Shown here: piece by piece, positions 41,367-49,230 of the stretch
How positions within the stretch are numbered: the first letter of the stretch is position 1
Layout of the letters: every line of letters starts with the position of its first letter
Source of the DNA: CAXXOK01 sp035353615
GTDB taxonomy: Bacteria; Bacillota; Clostridia; Christensenellales; Aristaeellaceae
Reading direction: 5' to 3'
DNA length: 64,000 bases
Assembly (NCBI GenBank): GCA_035353615.1
Contig: DAOPZY010000002.1
Span: 116,492-180,491, forward strand
The notes under the pieces: generated by a model
Told to the model about the DNA's origin: nothing
The model's input: the letters and a program-made list of their open reading frames with translations, nothing else
The model's database searches: none
Made by a program: the position numbers and the translations under genes

Positions 41367-41819
41367 ATGTATACTCTCGTTCCTTTCCGTCGCAACCTGA
41401 ATCGGGAACTCTCCAACACCTTTGGCACCGACAATTTCCTCCGTTCGTTCTTTGACATGAGCGATATGGTCGGATCGGCCGGCTTCCGTGTGGACATTCG
41501 CGAGGATGACAAGGCGTACCAGCTGGAAGCGGAGCTTCCCGGCGTACCCAAGGACAAGCTGAATGTAAGCGTGGACGACGGTACCCTGACCATCAGCGCC
41601 GACCTGAACGAGGATAAGCAGGAGGAGCACGGCAGCTACCTTTACAGCGAGCGCCGCACCGGCCACGTGGAGCGCAGCTTCAACCTGGAAGGCATCGATG
41701 CGGAAAACATCACCGCCGATTACAAGAACGGCGTGCTGATGCTCACCCTTCCCAAGGAGCAGCCCGCCCCCAAGAAGGAAGCCCGTAAAATTGATATTAC
41801 CGGCACGGAGAACGCCTAA
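41367..41819 (+). CDS. Small heat shock protein, Hsp20/alpha-crystallin family
   Basis: A 150-residue ATP-independent chaperone that holds unfolding proteins. The alpha-crystallin domain spans about residues 38-140, with VDIREDDKAYQLEAELPGV, LTISADLN, ERRTGHVERSFNLE and YKNGVLMLTLPK. The A-x-x-x-G-V-L signature is kept as YKNGVL. The N-terminus MYTLVPFRRN is like that of many Clostridial Hsp20 proteins. AAAAGGAGG precedes the ATG. Strong hairpins follow the gene. Confidence 0.96.
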   Translation: MYTLVPFRRNLNRELSNTFGTDNFLRSFFDMSDMVGSAGFRVDIREDDKAYQLEAELPGVPKDKLNVSVDDGTLTISADLNEDKQEEHGSYLYSERRTGHVERSFNLEGIDAENITADYKNGVLMLTLPKEQPAPKKEARKIDITGTENA

Positions 41820-41886
41820 AGCCGACTGGCTCAACGGCCGGAGCGACGCCCAAAAAGGGTTGACCGCCTCCGAAGCTCCGCCTGGC

Positions 41887-41919
41887 AATTGTGCCGCACC
41901 CACTGGGTGCGGCACAATT
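41887..41919. terminator. Long perfect hairpin after the hsp20 gene
   Basis: AATTGTGCCGCACCC and GGGTGCGGCACAATT form a 15-bp stem with a 3-base loop. It lacks a T run, so it may protect the transcript or end transcription poorly by itself. Confidence 0.6.
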
Positions 41920-42011
41920 CTGCGCGTTGACTAGCCCGCAAGCGAACGGGCTGATCGATTGCAATCTGAACCGGCAAACCCCTTCAAACTTTGGCAGCTC
42001 GTCCACAGTAA

Positions 42012-42044
42012 AGCCTTGCAACACAACCGTTTGCAAGGCTTTTA
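42012..42044 (+). terminator. Rho-independent terminator, second after hsp20
   Basis: AGCCTTGCA and TGCAAGGCT flank a loop and are followed by TTTT. Between this and the end of the next gene at 42170 nothing else is seen. Confidence 0.7.
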
Positions 42045-42169
42045 CCATGCGAAACACGCGGTTTCCCACACCAAATTCCGCGATGACAATTGCGGGGACC
42101 TGTGTTTTTGCTCTGGTAGAGTTCATACAGGGGCGAAGATGAAACGCCCTCCGCCCCACACGTACCGTG

Positions 42170-42919
42170 CTAGTTCGCCATTTCGACAGAATCCGCCATT
42201 GCCAGCGGCAGAGTGATTTCGGCGCCCATGGTGGAGGTGTAGGTATAGTCCCCGTCCAACGTTGCGTACACGATCAGCTTATCATCCTCAAGGATGTTAT
42301 AATCCGGCGTGTTGTCAGACAGGATATAGATATAAACCACATTATCGTAATGCCCCTTGGTCGCCAGGCGAATATCGAACCCCTCGCTCCGGCTTCCCAA
42401 CACCTGCAAAACATACCCGGTAATCTTTACCTTGTTTCCTTTATAATTTTCCGGGTTTCGGGATACCGTTTTAAAATCGAATTTACCGTAAAGCGTTCTG
42501 GGGTCTGGCGTTGCCGTTGGTTCAGGCGTTGGTTTCACCATTGCGTCGGCAGCAAAAATGGCTTCCTGCTCAGACGCAGAGGCAAGCCCGTCCGCCTTTA
42601 CACCGATTGCCTTTTCATAGGCCTTCATGGCATCAATGGCCGGTTTATCCCAGCTATTCGTTGGTTCTCCGTCCAGATATCCCAGTTCCTTCAAACGTTC
42701 TTGCAGAAGGGTTACGTTCTCGCCTTGCGACCCTTTACCAATGTCCTCGTACATTTCGCCCAGCGCAATCAGGCGATCGTTGATCGCTGTTTTAAGCGTC
42801 TTTAGCTGAGATGCGTCCAAGGTGCTGATGTCCGGTAACGGGGCTGGCGTTTCTTCCGCCATGGCTACGGTTGTCATGAGCACACACAGGGCCAGTAATA
42901 CGATCAGCAGTTTCTTCAT
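42170..42919 (-). CDS. Secreted protein with peptidoglycan-binding domain and OB-fold-like domain
   Basis: A 249-residue exported protein. Residues 1-21 are a signal peptide (MKKLLIVLLALCVLMTT, cut near AMA-EE). A PG_binding_1 type domain lies at about residues 62-120 (GENVTLLQERLKELGYL, DAMKAYEKAIGVKADG). A short Pro/Thr linker leads to a C-terminal domain (about 145-240) with YKGNKVKITGYVLQV, which looks like the OB-fold found in tRNA_anti-like secreted domains. It probably sits at the cell wall; no enzyme activity is evident. The start at 42919 follows GAGGGGGAG; a TTG six codons earlier was rejected. Confidence 0.8.
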   Translation of the reverse strand: MKKLLIVLLALCVLMTTVAMAEETPAPLPDISTLDASQLKTLKTAINDRLIALGEMYEDIGKGSQGENVTLLQERLKELGYLDGEPTNSWDKPAIDAMKAYEKAIGVKADGLASASEQEAIFAADAMVKPTPEPTATPDPRTLYGKFDFKTVSRNPENYKGNKVKITGYVLQVLGSRSEGFDIRLATKGHYDNVVYIYILSDNTPDYNILEDDKLIVYATLDGDYTYTSTMGAEITLPLAMADSVEMAN

Positions 42920-42948
42920 TTTTTCGCTCCCCCTCAATTGTTATCTAT

Positions 42949-42976
42949 ATTATACCATTATGACCAATTTTTACAA
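42949..42976 (-). promoter_or_regulatory. Promoter of the PG-binding protein gene
   Basis: On the minus strand TTGTAA (42971-42976), 16 bases, then TATAAT (42949-42954) preceded by TGG. The start codon is 30 bases downstream. Confidence 0.65.
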
Positions 42977-43102
42977 TCATCAATGCGCAGCTTGGGCCTG
43001 TTATTTTTCGTTTGGCAATTGAAGCAACCCCGCCTTCGTTTTCAGCCTCCATAACCTATCCAACCCCATAACCCTTTCCTGATTGCTTCAGAAGGGTATC
43101 AG

Positions 43103-43150
43103 AAACCCCAACCGGCGGCCAACACATCGTTGGCCGCCGGTTGGGGGTTT
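43103..43150 (-). terminator. Terminator of the eleven-gene sugar operon
   Basis: AAACCCCAACCGGCGGCCAA pairs with its inverted copy TTGGCCGCCGGTTGGGGGTTT across a 7-base loop. On the minus strand the stem ends in GGGGTTT, so a short T run is present. It lies 85 bases past the VOC gene. Confidence 0.75.
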
Positions 43151-43234
43151 GTCTGTATTTCAGCCGTTCCATGCAGGCACGTGGGTTCACGTCTCTCCGG
43201 CCCGTCTGTTACTCGCCAGCCGTTCCCACGCGGC

Positions 43235-43630
43235 TTATTTTTTCGGGTATTGCAAAAACTCCACTTCAAACCCGTTTGGGTCGCGGGTCAGCCCGCCGTA
43301 GAAGCCCAGCTTTGTAACGTAGGATACCGGCACGTGAAACGGATACCCCGCCTCGGTCAGTTTTTTCTCGGTGGCATACGCGTCCTCCACCTCAAAGGCA
43401 AGGTGGCGCGCTCGGCCCCGGTCGGTCGCGTTCTGACCGCGATCCTCGGTGGGGTAGCGGTAGGTGACCAGCTCCAGCTTCGCGCCGCCGGGCAGGGTAA
43501 AATACCGAAGTTCATGGTCGCCCATATCTACGCCCGGCAGGGGCGAAAGCCCCAGCACATCGCCGTAAAACCGCAGCGTGCCAGCCAGATCTGTTACGTT
43601 AATGGTAACATGGTCGATTCCCAGTATCAT
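43235..43630 (-). CDS. VOC family protein (glyoxalase-like)
   Basis: A 131-residue protein of the vicinal oxygen chelate superfamily. It has two beta-alpha-beta-beta-beta halves: LGIDHVTINVTDLAGTLRFYGDVLGL, and RHLAFEVEDAYATEKKL with YGGLTRDPNGFEVEFLQ at the end. Likely metal ligands are the His of IDHV, the Glu in LELV, the His in RHLAF and the Glu in EVEFL. The exact reaction (lyase, epimerase or dioxygenase) is unknown. It is the last gene of the minus-strand sugar operon, 20 bases after the M24 gene. A methylglyoxal or aldehyde clean-up role would fit the aldolase in the operon, but this is inference. Confidence 0.85.
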   Translation of the reverse strand: MILGIDHVTINVTDLAGTLRFYGDVLGLSPLPGVDMGDHELRYFTLPGGAKLELVTYRYPTEDRGQNATDRGRARHLAFEVEDAYATEKKLTEAGYPFHVPVSYVTKLGFYGGLTRDPNGFEVEFLQYPKK

Positions 43631-43650
43631 GGGTTCCCCTCCCCTTGGCC

Positions 43651-44751
43651 TCAGTCCGGGCGTTTGATTAAAATCAGCGGGCGGCGAACCGTTTTGCCGT
43701 CCACCGTCACATCCTGATATACCCAGTTGCCCGTGTCGCTCAGGATTTCCTGCCGGTCGCCAAACACAAGGTAGGTATCCTCGCATTTAACGCCCGCGAT
43801 GGTCGGGTTCCAGCTGAATGCCTGCCCATCCGCCACCAGGCTTGAGTTGGCTTCGTTCGCGCAGTAATCGCGGGTCAGGTAGCCCAGCGCGCCGCCCTGA
43901 TGGTGCAGGTGAAAATCCGCCTCATACCCGCCCTGCGCATACGCCTGATGCCCTTTTTGAACAATGTCCCCGGCGCGCGCGCCCGCAACGGTGCTCAGGA
44001 TGTACGTTGCATCCACCGTTAAAAGCGCGTCGTACTTCTGCTGCGTTTCCGCGTCCAGCGGCGTAAAGCTCACAATGCGGCTCATTGAAATGGTCAGGCC
44101 GTACTTTTGCGCGCAGATAGCGATCATGGCCCGATCCTTCACGCGCGCGCCCACAGGCAGCGGATGGCGGTATTTAAGCAGCCGCCCATCCGCCGCGATC
44201 AGGCACACCGGCACCTGAAAGCCCAGCGCCATCAGCTTGCCCGTCACATTGCCGGCAATCTGGTATTCGCTGTCCCCGGGGCGGATTTCCCGGCAGCAAT
44301 CCTCCACGATGTTGGCGCACAGCGGGCCGATTTCACGGTAGCGGGCAATCTCCTCCGGCGTCAGGGGGGAGCGGATTTCCACCAGCTCCGCGCCGTGCTC
44401 GGGCGTGCCAAACGCGCCGCAATCGCTCACGATGCGCTTGCCCTGCAAATAAGGGCGAAGCGCGTCCTCCTCGCTGCCATCCCACGGGTAGGCGATCAGC
44501 CGGAACCCCAGCCCGTTCAGTTCTTCCTCTGGGATGCGGTACTGTTCGCTGGCGTTGGCAAACACATACTGCTCCCGCGCGGTAATCAGCAGCTTCACAA
44601 CGGCGCTTTGAGAGCTTTTATCCACAAACGCGCTGTGCCCGCAGCTCAGCCAGCAGAAGCTGTCGTTGCGGCCCAGCAGCACCCCGTCCCACCCGCGCCG
44701 GGCCATCAGGTCGCGGATGCGTTCCAGTTTTGCCTGCAATTCGGCATTCAT
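43651..44751 (-). CDS. M24-fold (pita-bread) protein with lost metal ligands
   Basis: A 366-residue protein of the Xaa-Pro aminopeptidase/creatinase family. It has the N-terminal creatinase-like domain (1-130) and the pita-bread domain (130-360). The segment that normally supplies two Asp metal ligands (D..xxxxxxxxD.TR) reads AMIAICAQKYGLTISMSR at residues 208-225, with neither Asp. The EP-like Glu is replaced in FSWNP, while HLHHQGGALGY and CEDTYLVFG are kept. It may therefore work without metal, as creatinase does, or be non-catalytic. AAAGGA precedes the ATG at 44751. It lies in the sugar operon, and its substrate is unknown. Confidence 0.75.
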   Translation of the reverse strand: MNAELQAKLERIRDLMARRGWDGVLLGRNDSFCWLSCGHSAFVDKSSQSAVVKLLITAREQYVFANASEQYRIPEEELNGLGFRLIAYPWDGSEEDALRPYLQGKRIVSDCGAFGTPEHGAELVEIRSPLTPEEIARYREIGPLCANIVEDCCREIRPGDSEYQIAGNVTGKLMALGFQVPVCLIAADGRLLKYRHPLPVGARVKDRAMIAICAQKYGLTISMSRIVSFTPLDAETQQKYDALLTVDATYILSTVAGARAGDIVQKGHQAYAQGGYEADFHLHHQGGALGYLTRDYCANEANSSLVADGQAFSWNPTIAGVKCEDTYLVFGDRQEILSDTGNWVYQDVTVDGKTVRRPLILIKRPD

Positions 44752-44867
44752 GTTCCATGTCCTTTCTGTACCATACGTCGCCGTCCGGTAAACACCCGCC
44801 CGCACGGGTCGGATGGGTAAACCGGCATCGCCCGCAAGGGCGCGGCTCGCCCGAAGAAGGCGCGCGC

Positions 44868-44895
44868 CGCCGTATATCGGGGATACGGCGGCTGC
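44868..44895 (-). terminator. Intercistronic hairpin between the isomerase and M24 genes
   Basis: GCCGCCGTAT and ATACGGCGGC pair around a short loop. There is no T run, so partial termination or mRNA processing is more likely than full termination. Confidence 0.5.
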
Positions 44896-44949
44896 CCGCG
44901 ACTGCCGTTGCCGGCGCTCCGGCCCGCCCATGCGGATCAGGTTCAGGCG

Positions 44950-45921
44950 TTATTTGCCAAACATCGCTTCGCGGATCAGGCGCAGGCCTTCCGTGGCGTC
45001 CGTGCCGTTGATGGCTTTCTCGATGTTCTCCATGCCGATCTTGTCCACCAGTTTGTCAAAGTTCATCAGGTTGCGCACGCTTTCCTCGGCGGCGCGGAAG
45101 GCCGGCTCGCGGAAGGGGAAGATATCCACCGATACCCAGCCCTGGTAGTTGATTTTGCGCAGCGAATAGCACAGCTCGATGTACTCCGTGTAGCGCACGG
45201 AACCGAGGATCATGTCGTCGTCCCAGGCGCCGTAGTTGTCGTTCACGTGCAGGTTGTAGAGCATGCCGTGGTTGGCGCACATCTCAATCACCTGCGAAAC
45301 GTTGCTCTGGCTTTGGAACACATGCCCAAGATCGACCGTCAGGCCCACGTTGGGGCGGTTCACATCCTTGGCCAGCAGGAGGCTGGAGCCGGCGTGATCC
45401 AGCACGCAGCGGTTGCGCGGCTCGCGGGGCTTAAACTCAAGCGCGATCTTCATTTCCGGCTTGTAATCGCACAGCTCGCGCACGGCCTCTACCATCAGGT
45501 TCCACTGCTTGGTGTAATTGGTCTGGAACACGTAGTCAAACCCGTCCTGACCCATCCAGATGTTCACCATGCCGCAGTGCACGCCCTGCGCAAAATCAAT
45601 GGTGCGTTTGCAATCCTCGATGGCCTGGCGGCGGATCGCGGGATCGTTGTTGGTCAGGCTGCCAAATTTGTACTGCTTCTGATCGCTCACAGGCGCGTTG
45701 ACAACCGAGCAGACCGTGCCGAATTTCTTCAGGCGGGCATTCACGGTTTCAGCATCGCTTTCGCAGCCGTCTAAATCGTAGCACAGTTCCACCGCGCCCA
45801 GCACGCCGGTGTCCACCAGCCCCTTGACCTTCTCGTCCCCGGATACGTCCTCCTTGTAGCCGCAGCCCATGAAACGGTCGCAACGGTTTCCCATGGAGCC
45901 TGTAATGCAAGAGTATTTCAT
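44950..45921 (-). CDS. Sugar phosphate isomerase/epimerase, TIM-barrel (xylose isomerase-like)
   Basis: A 323-residue TIM-barrel protein of the AP endonuclease 2-like superfamily. Likely metal ligands are the Glu in KIALEFKP, the Asp in LTVDLGH, and a His in YNLHVNDN. AAGGAGG lies ahead of the ATG. It lies 30 bases downstream of an FGGY kinase and is part of the sugar operon, so it probably interconverts an aldose and a ketose or epimerises a keto sugar. The exact substrate cannot be named from sequence. It could supply the missing allose-6-phosphate or ketose step of the locus. Confidence 0.82.
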   Translation of the reverse strand: MKYSCITGSMGNRCDRFMGCGYKEDVSGDEKVKGLVDTGVLGAVELCYDLDGCESDAETVNARLKKFGTVCSVVNAPVSDQKQYKFGSLTNNDPAIRRQAIEDCKRTIDFAQGVHCGMVNIWMGQDGFDYVFQTNYTKQWNLMVEAVRELCDYKPEMKIALEFKPREPRNRCVLDHAGSSLLLAKDVNRPNVGLTVDLGHVFQSQSNVSQVIEMCANHGMLYNLHVNDNYGAWDDDMILGSVRYTEYIELCYSLRKINYQGWVSVDIFPFREPAFRAAEESVRNLMNFDKLVDKIGMENIEKAINGTDATEGLRLIREAMFGK

Positions 45922-45951
45922 AGTGGTTTCCTCCTTTAATATTGGGTTGCT

Positions 45952-47427
45952 TTATGCCTGTATGTTAAACAACTTTAACATCCGTAAATACTGGCGGTCC
46001 CATGCCCCGGTTTCCCGCGGCGCGTACTCGCCAAGCGGGCAGTTTTGGCTCAGCAATTGCCGACCCTCCGCCAAACTGCCGATTTCCCCGTATGCCTTCA
46101 TCTGCATCAGCAAATTGCCCCACAGGGCGGCCTCCGTAGGCCCAACCCGCACGGGGCGCGCGCAGGCGTTCGCGGTAAACTGGTTAAGCAGCCTGTTCTG
46201 GCCGCCGCCCCCCAGAATGTGAATGGCGCTAAGCGGCTTGTGATTGATCGCCTCCAACCGCTCCACCGCCCACCGGTATTTCAGCGCCAGGCTTTCCAGA
46301 ATGCAACGAACCACCTGCCCGGGGGTTTCCGGCTCCGGCTGACCGGTGCGGCGGCAGCACGCCGCGATTTTTTCCGGCATGTTGCCCGGCATATAGAAGT
46401 CCGGCTCATCCGGGTCTATCAGGGAGCGGAAAGGCGGCGCGGTTTCCGCCAGCTCGGACAGGCGCGCATAGCTCAGCGGGTTGCCCTGCGTGGCAAAGCT
46501 GTGGCGGCACTCCTGCACCAGCCAAAGCCCCATTACGTTTTTCAACATCCGGCTTCCTTTTTCCGCGCCGCCTTCAATGGCAAAGTTGCCTTCCAGCGTG
46601 CTTTGGGTGGTGAAAGGCTCCGGGATTTCCGTGCCCACGAGCGACCATGTGCCGCTGCTGATGAACGCGACGTTCGGCTCGTTGGTCGGCAATGCCGCCA
46701 CCGCTGAAGCCGTGTCATGCGAGCACACGGCGACCACGTCCAGCCCGGCTACGCCCAGCTCCGCGCACAGGTCCGGGGTTACGGCGCCCAGCCGGTTGCC
46801 CGGCTCAAGGATCGGCGCGAACAGCCCGCGGGGGATTCCCAGCGCGTCCAGGATCTCCTGCGACCAATCCCCCGTAAAGGGGCTGAACAGCTGCGTAACC
46901 GAGGCATTGCAGTATTCCGCGCGTCTTTCCCCCGTGAGCCAGTAGCCCAGCAGATCGGGCAGCAGCAGCAGCGTGTGCTCCGGGGCCAGCAGCCAATCCG
47001 CGCCTTGGGCGCGCAAAGCGCCCAGCTGCATCACGGTGTTAAACAGCGCGTTCTGGTTGCCGGTCAGCCGATGCAGTTTTTCTTTGGAGATTTTTTCGTA
47101 CACAAAATTCTGGTGCCTTGCCGCGCGCGGGTCGCGGTAACAGTGCACCGGGGTGAGCAGCGTGCCGCGCGCGTCCACAATGCCAAAATCGTTGCAGAAG
47201 CTGTCGATGCCGATGCTAACGCAATCCTTGGCCATTGCGGCGGCTTGGCGCACGCCGTTTTGCAGGTTTTCAAAAATACCGAGCACGTTCCAAAACAGAT
47301 CGCCCCGCACGGCGATCTGACGGTTGTCAAACCGATAGGCTTCCTCAAAGGATAGCCGATCGCCCTGCCGCCCGCCGATCGCCATTTTACCGCCGGAGCC
47401 GCCCAGATCAAACGCGATATGCTTCAT
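45952..47427 (-). CDS. FGGY family carbohydrate kinase, rhamnulokinase-like
   Basis: A 491-residue ATP-dependent kinase of the FGGY family. The N-terminal phosphate loop is FDLGGSGGKMAIG. SIGIDSFCNDFGIVD, CYRDPRA and a SHDTASAVAALP segment follow, with SSGTWSLVGTE and the C-terminal ILGGGGQNRLLNQFTA. These match the RhaB subgroup. It differs from the second kinase in this window (60202-61617), so the two probably serve different ketoses. It lies in an operon with an aldolase and importer. The likely reaction is phosphorylation of a ketose at C1. Confidence 0.88.
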   Translation of the reverse strand: MKHIAFDLGGSGGKMAIGGRQGDRLSFEEAYRFDNRQIAVRGDLFWNVLGIFENLQNGVRQAAAMAKDCVSIGIDSFCNDFGIVDARGTLLTPVHCYRDPRAARHQNFVYEKISKEKLHRLTGNQNALFNTVMQLGALRAQGADWLLAPEHTLLLLPDLLGYWLTGERRAEYCNASVTQLFSPFTGDWSQEILDALGIPRGLFAPILEPGNRLGAVTPDLCAELGVAGLDVVAVCSHDTASAVAALPTNEPNVAFISSGTWSLVGTEIPEPFTTQSTLEGNFAIEGGAEKGSRMLKNVMGLWLVQECRHSFATQGNPLSYARLSELAETAPPFRSLIDPDEPDFYMPGNMPEKIAACCRRTGQPEPETPGQVVRCILESLALKYRWAVERLEAINHKPLSAIHILGGGGQNRLLNQFTANACARPVRVGPTEAALWGNLLMQMKAYGEIGSLAEGRQLLSQNCPLGEYAPRETGAWDRQYLRMLKLFNIQA

Positions 47428-47439
47428 AGCGCCTCATGC

Positions 47440-48213
47440 TTACGAAGCGATCACAACCTCCACGCCGGCCATTTCCATCATTCGGATGGCTTCCTTGCTA
47501 ACCCCGCTGTCGGTGATGACGCGCGTGGCCGTTTTCAAATCCGCCAGAAACACGGTGCCCGTTTCGTCAAACTTGGACGAGTCCGCCAGCACAATCACTT
47601 CCTTGGCCGTTGAAATCAGCGCGCGCTTGGTTTCCACCTCGTAAATGCTGCCATCGGACAGGCCGCTGGCCTCGATGGCCCGGCAGGAGATGAACGCCTT
47701 GCTGGGGCGGAAATTGCGGGCGCTGTCCACCGACAGGCTACCGGCAAGGGAGTAGTTTTTGGCGCGGAACACGCCGCCCAACGAAATGATGGTCATGTTC
47801 TGGTTATTCAGGGTGGTGGATTCAAACAGTTGACGGATGGAGTTTGTGACCACTGTAATCTGGTAGAGTGGGTTAATGTTCTTCAAAAGCGAGATGGTGG
47901 TGGAGCTGTTGTCCACAAAGATGGTATCCCCATCCTGTACATATCGGGCGGCGCATTTGCAAATCAGCGCCTTTTCAGCATAGTGCTGTACTTCGCGCAC
48001 GTTGAAGGGATGCTCGCTCACGGTGGCGCTTTGCTGTTCGCACACGGCGCCGCCATGGGTGCGGCGGATCATGCCGTCCTGCTCCAGTTCCCGAAGGTCT
48101 CGGCGAACCGTTTCCTTGGATATTTTAAGCACTTCCGCCAGCTGTATCACGCTCACGGCATTTTCTTTTTCAAGCATGTCCATGATGAGCGCTTTCCGTT
48201 CTACGTTGTACAT
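47440..48213 (-). CDS. DeoR family transcriptional regulator
   Basis: A 257-residue repressor. Residues 1-57 form the DeoR-type winged helix-turn-helix (VSVIQLAEVLKISKETVRRDLRELE, then RRTHGGAV). The rest is the sugar-phosphate-binding domain with DGDTIFVDNSSTT and the ILADSSKF-like VLADSSKFD. Such proteins bind direct or inverted repeats near sugar operons and release them with a phosphorylated sugar. It lies within the operon it probably controls. The ATG at 48213 has AGGAGG six bases upstream; a GTG two codons earlier overlaps the ribosome binding site. Confidence 0.93.
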   Translation of the reverse strand: MYNVERKALIMDMLEKENAVSVIQLAEVLKISKETVRRDLRELEQDGMIRRTHGGAVCEQQSATVSEHPFNVREVQHYAEKALICKCAARYVQDGDTIFVDNSSTTISLLKNINPLYQITVVTNSIRQLFESTTLNNQNMTIISLGGVFRAKNYSLAGSLSVDSARNFRPSKAFISCRAIEASGLSDGSIYEVETKRALISTAKEVIVLADSSKFDETGTVFLADLKTATRVITDSGVSKEAIRMMEMAGVEVVIAS

Positions 48214-48246
48214 ATACACCCTCCTGAATTTTGTGCAGGGTTTGGA

Positions 48247-49230
48247 TTACCGGATTTCACCGCTGAATTTGATGGAATCAATCATAACGGCCACAAAGAT
48301 GACCAAACCGCGTATTACAGTGTAAATATACGGCGAAGCTTGGATCAATGTCAAGCCATTCATGATTACCTGCACCATCAGGATACCGATTAGCGCGCCG
48401 GGGAGCACGCGGCCCTTGCCGCCAAACAGGCTGGCGCCGCCGACAACCGCCGAGGAAATGACCACAAACTCATCGCCAATGGCGAAGTTCTGGTTTACCG
48501 AGGACAGGTTGCAAGCGTTCATCATGCCGGCCAGCCCGGCCATGGCGCCGCAGAACAGGTACGCCAGAAAGATGGTTTTTTCACCGTTGATGCCAATCTT
48601 TTTAGCGCCCTGCAGGTTGTTGCCGCAGGCAAACAGTTGCCGGCCAAACGTAGTTCGCCTGAGGATCACGTGGCCGATCACGGCCATCAGCACAAAGATG
48701 TACGCCACCAGCGGCACGCCCAGGATGCGCGTGTTGGATACCACAAACGCGCTTTGATCCAACACAATCAGCTTGGTATGGGACACCAGCAGCCCCAGCC
48801 CGCGCGCGATGCTGCTGGTAGCCAGCGTGGTAATGAAGGGCAGCATCTTGAACTTGGCGATGAACAGGCCGTTGATGCTGCCAATCAGGCAGCCGGAGAG
48901 CATGGAAACCACAAAGCACAGCCAGATGGGAATCTTGAACGTGTTCAGCAGCGTGCATGCCACAACGGCCGAGAAGTACATGTTGGAGGCAACCGAGATA
49001 TCGATGCCGGCCGTGATGAGCACAAAGAACATGCCGACCACAACCACGCCCAACGTGCTGGCCATTTGCAAAATGGTGACGCCGTTTTTAACTGTGAGGA
49101 ACGCGGGGTTTTTAATGGAAAAGAAACCGATCAGTGCCAGAAACACCGCGTACAGCCCGTAGTTGACAAAGAAATCTTTGACGGAGCCTCGCTTGCGGTT
49201 TTCGCAGGTGAATGCCGGTTGGTTATTCAT
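48247..49230 (-). CDS. Sugar ABC transporter permease (RbsC-like), second subunit
   Basis: A 327-residue integral membrane protein of the branched-chain/ribose permease family (BPD_transp_2). About eight to ten hydrophobic helices are visible, with FVLITAGIDISV and the conserved GRQLFACGNN segment, then GASLFGGKG and GALIGILMVQ. It overlaps the ATPase stop codon by four bases (ATGA), so translation is probably coupled. It pairs with the permease at 50775 to make a hetero-dimeric channel, a pattern used by some ribose/rhamnose-type importers. Confidence 0.92.
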   Translation of the reverse strand: MNNQPAFTCENRKRGSVKDFFVNYGLYAVFLALIGFFSIKNPAFLTVKNGVTILQMASTLGVVVVGMFFVLITAGIDISVASNMYFSAVVACTLLNTFKIPIWLCFVVSMLSGCLIGSINGLFIAKFKMLPFITTLATSSIARGLGLLVSHTKLIVLDQSAFVVSNTRILGVPLVAYIFVLMAVIGHVILRRTTFGRQLFACGNNLQGAKKIGINGEKTIFLAYLFCGAMAGLAGMMNACNLSSVNQNFAIGDEFVVISSAVVGGASLFGGKGRVLPGALIGILMVQVIMNGLTLIQASPYIYTVIRGLVIFVAVMIDSIKFSGEIR

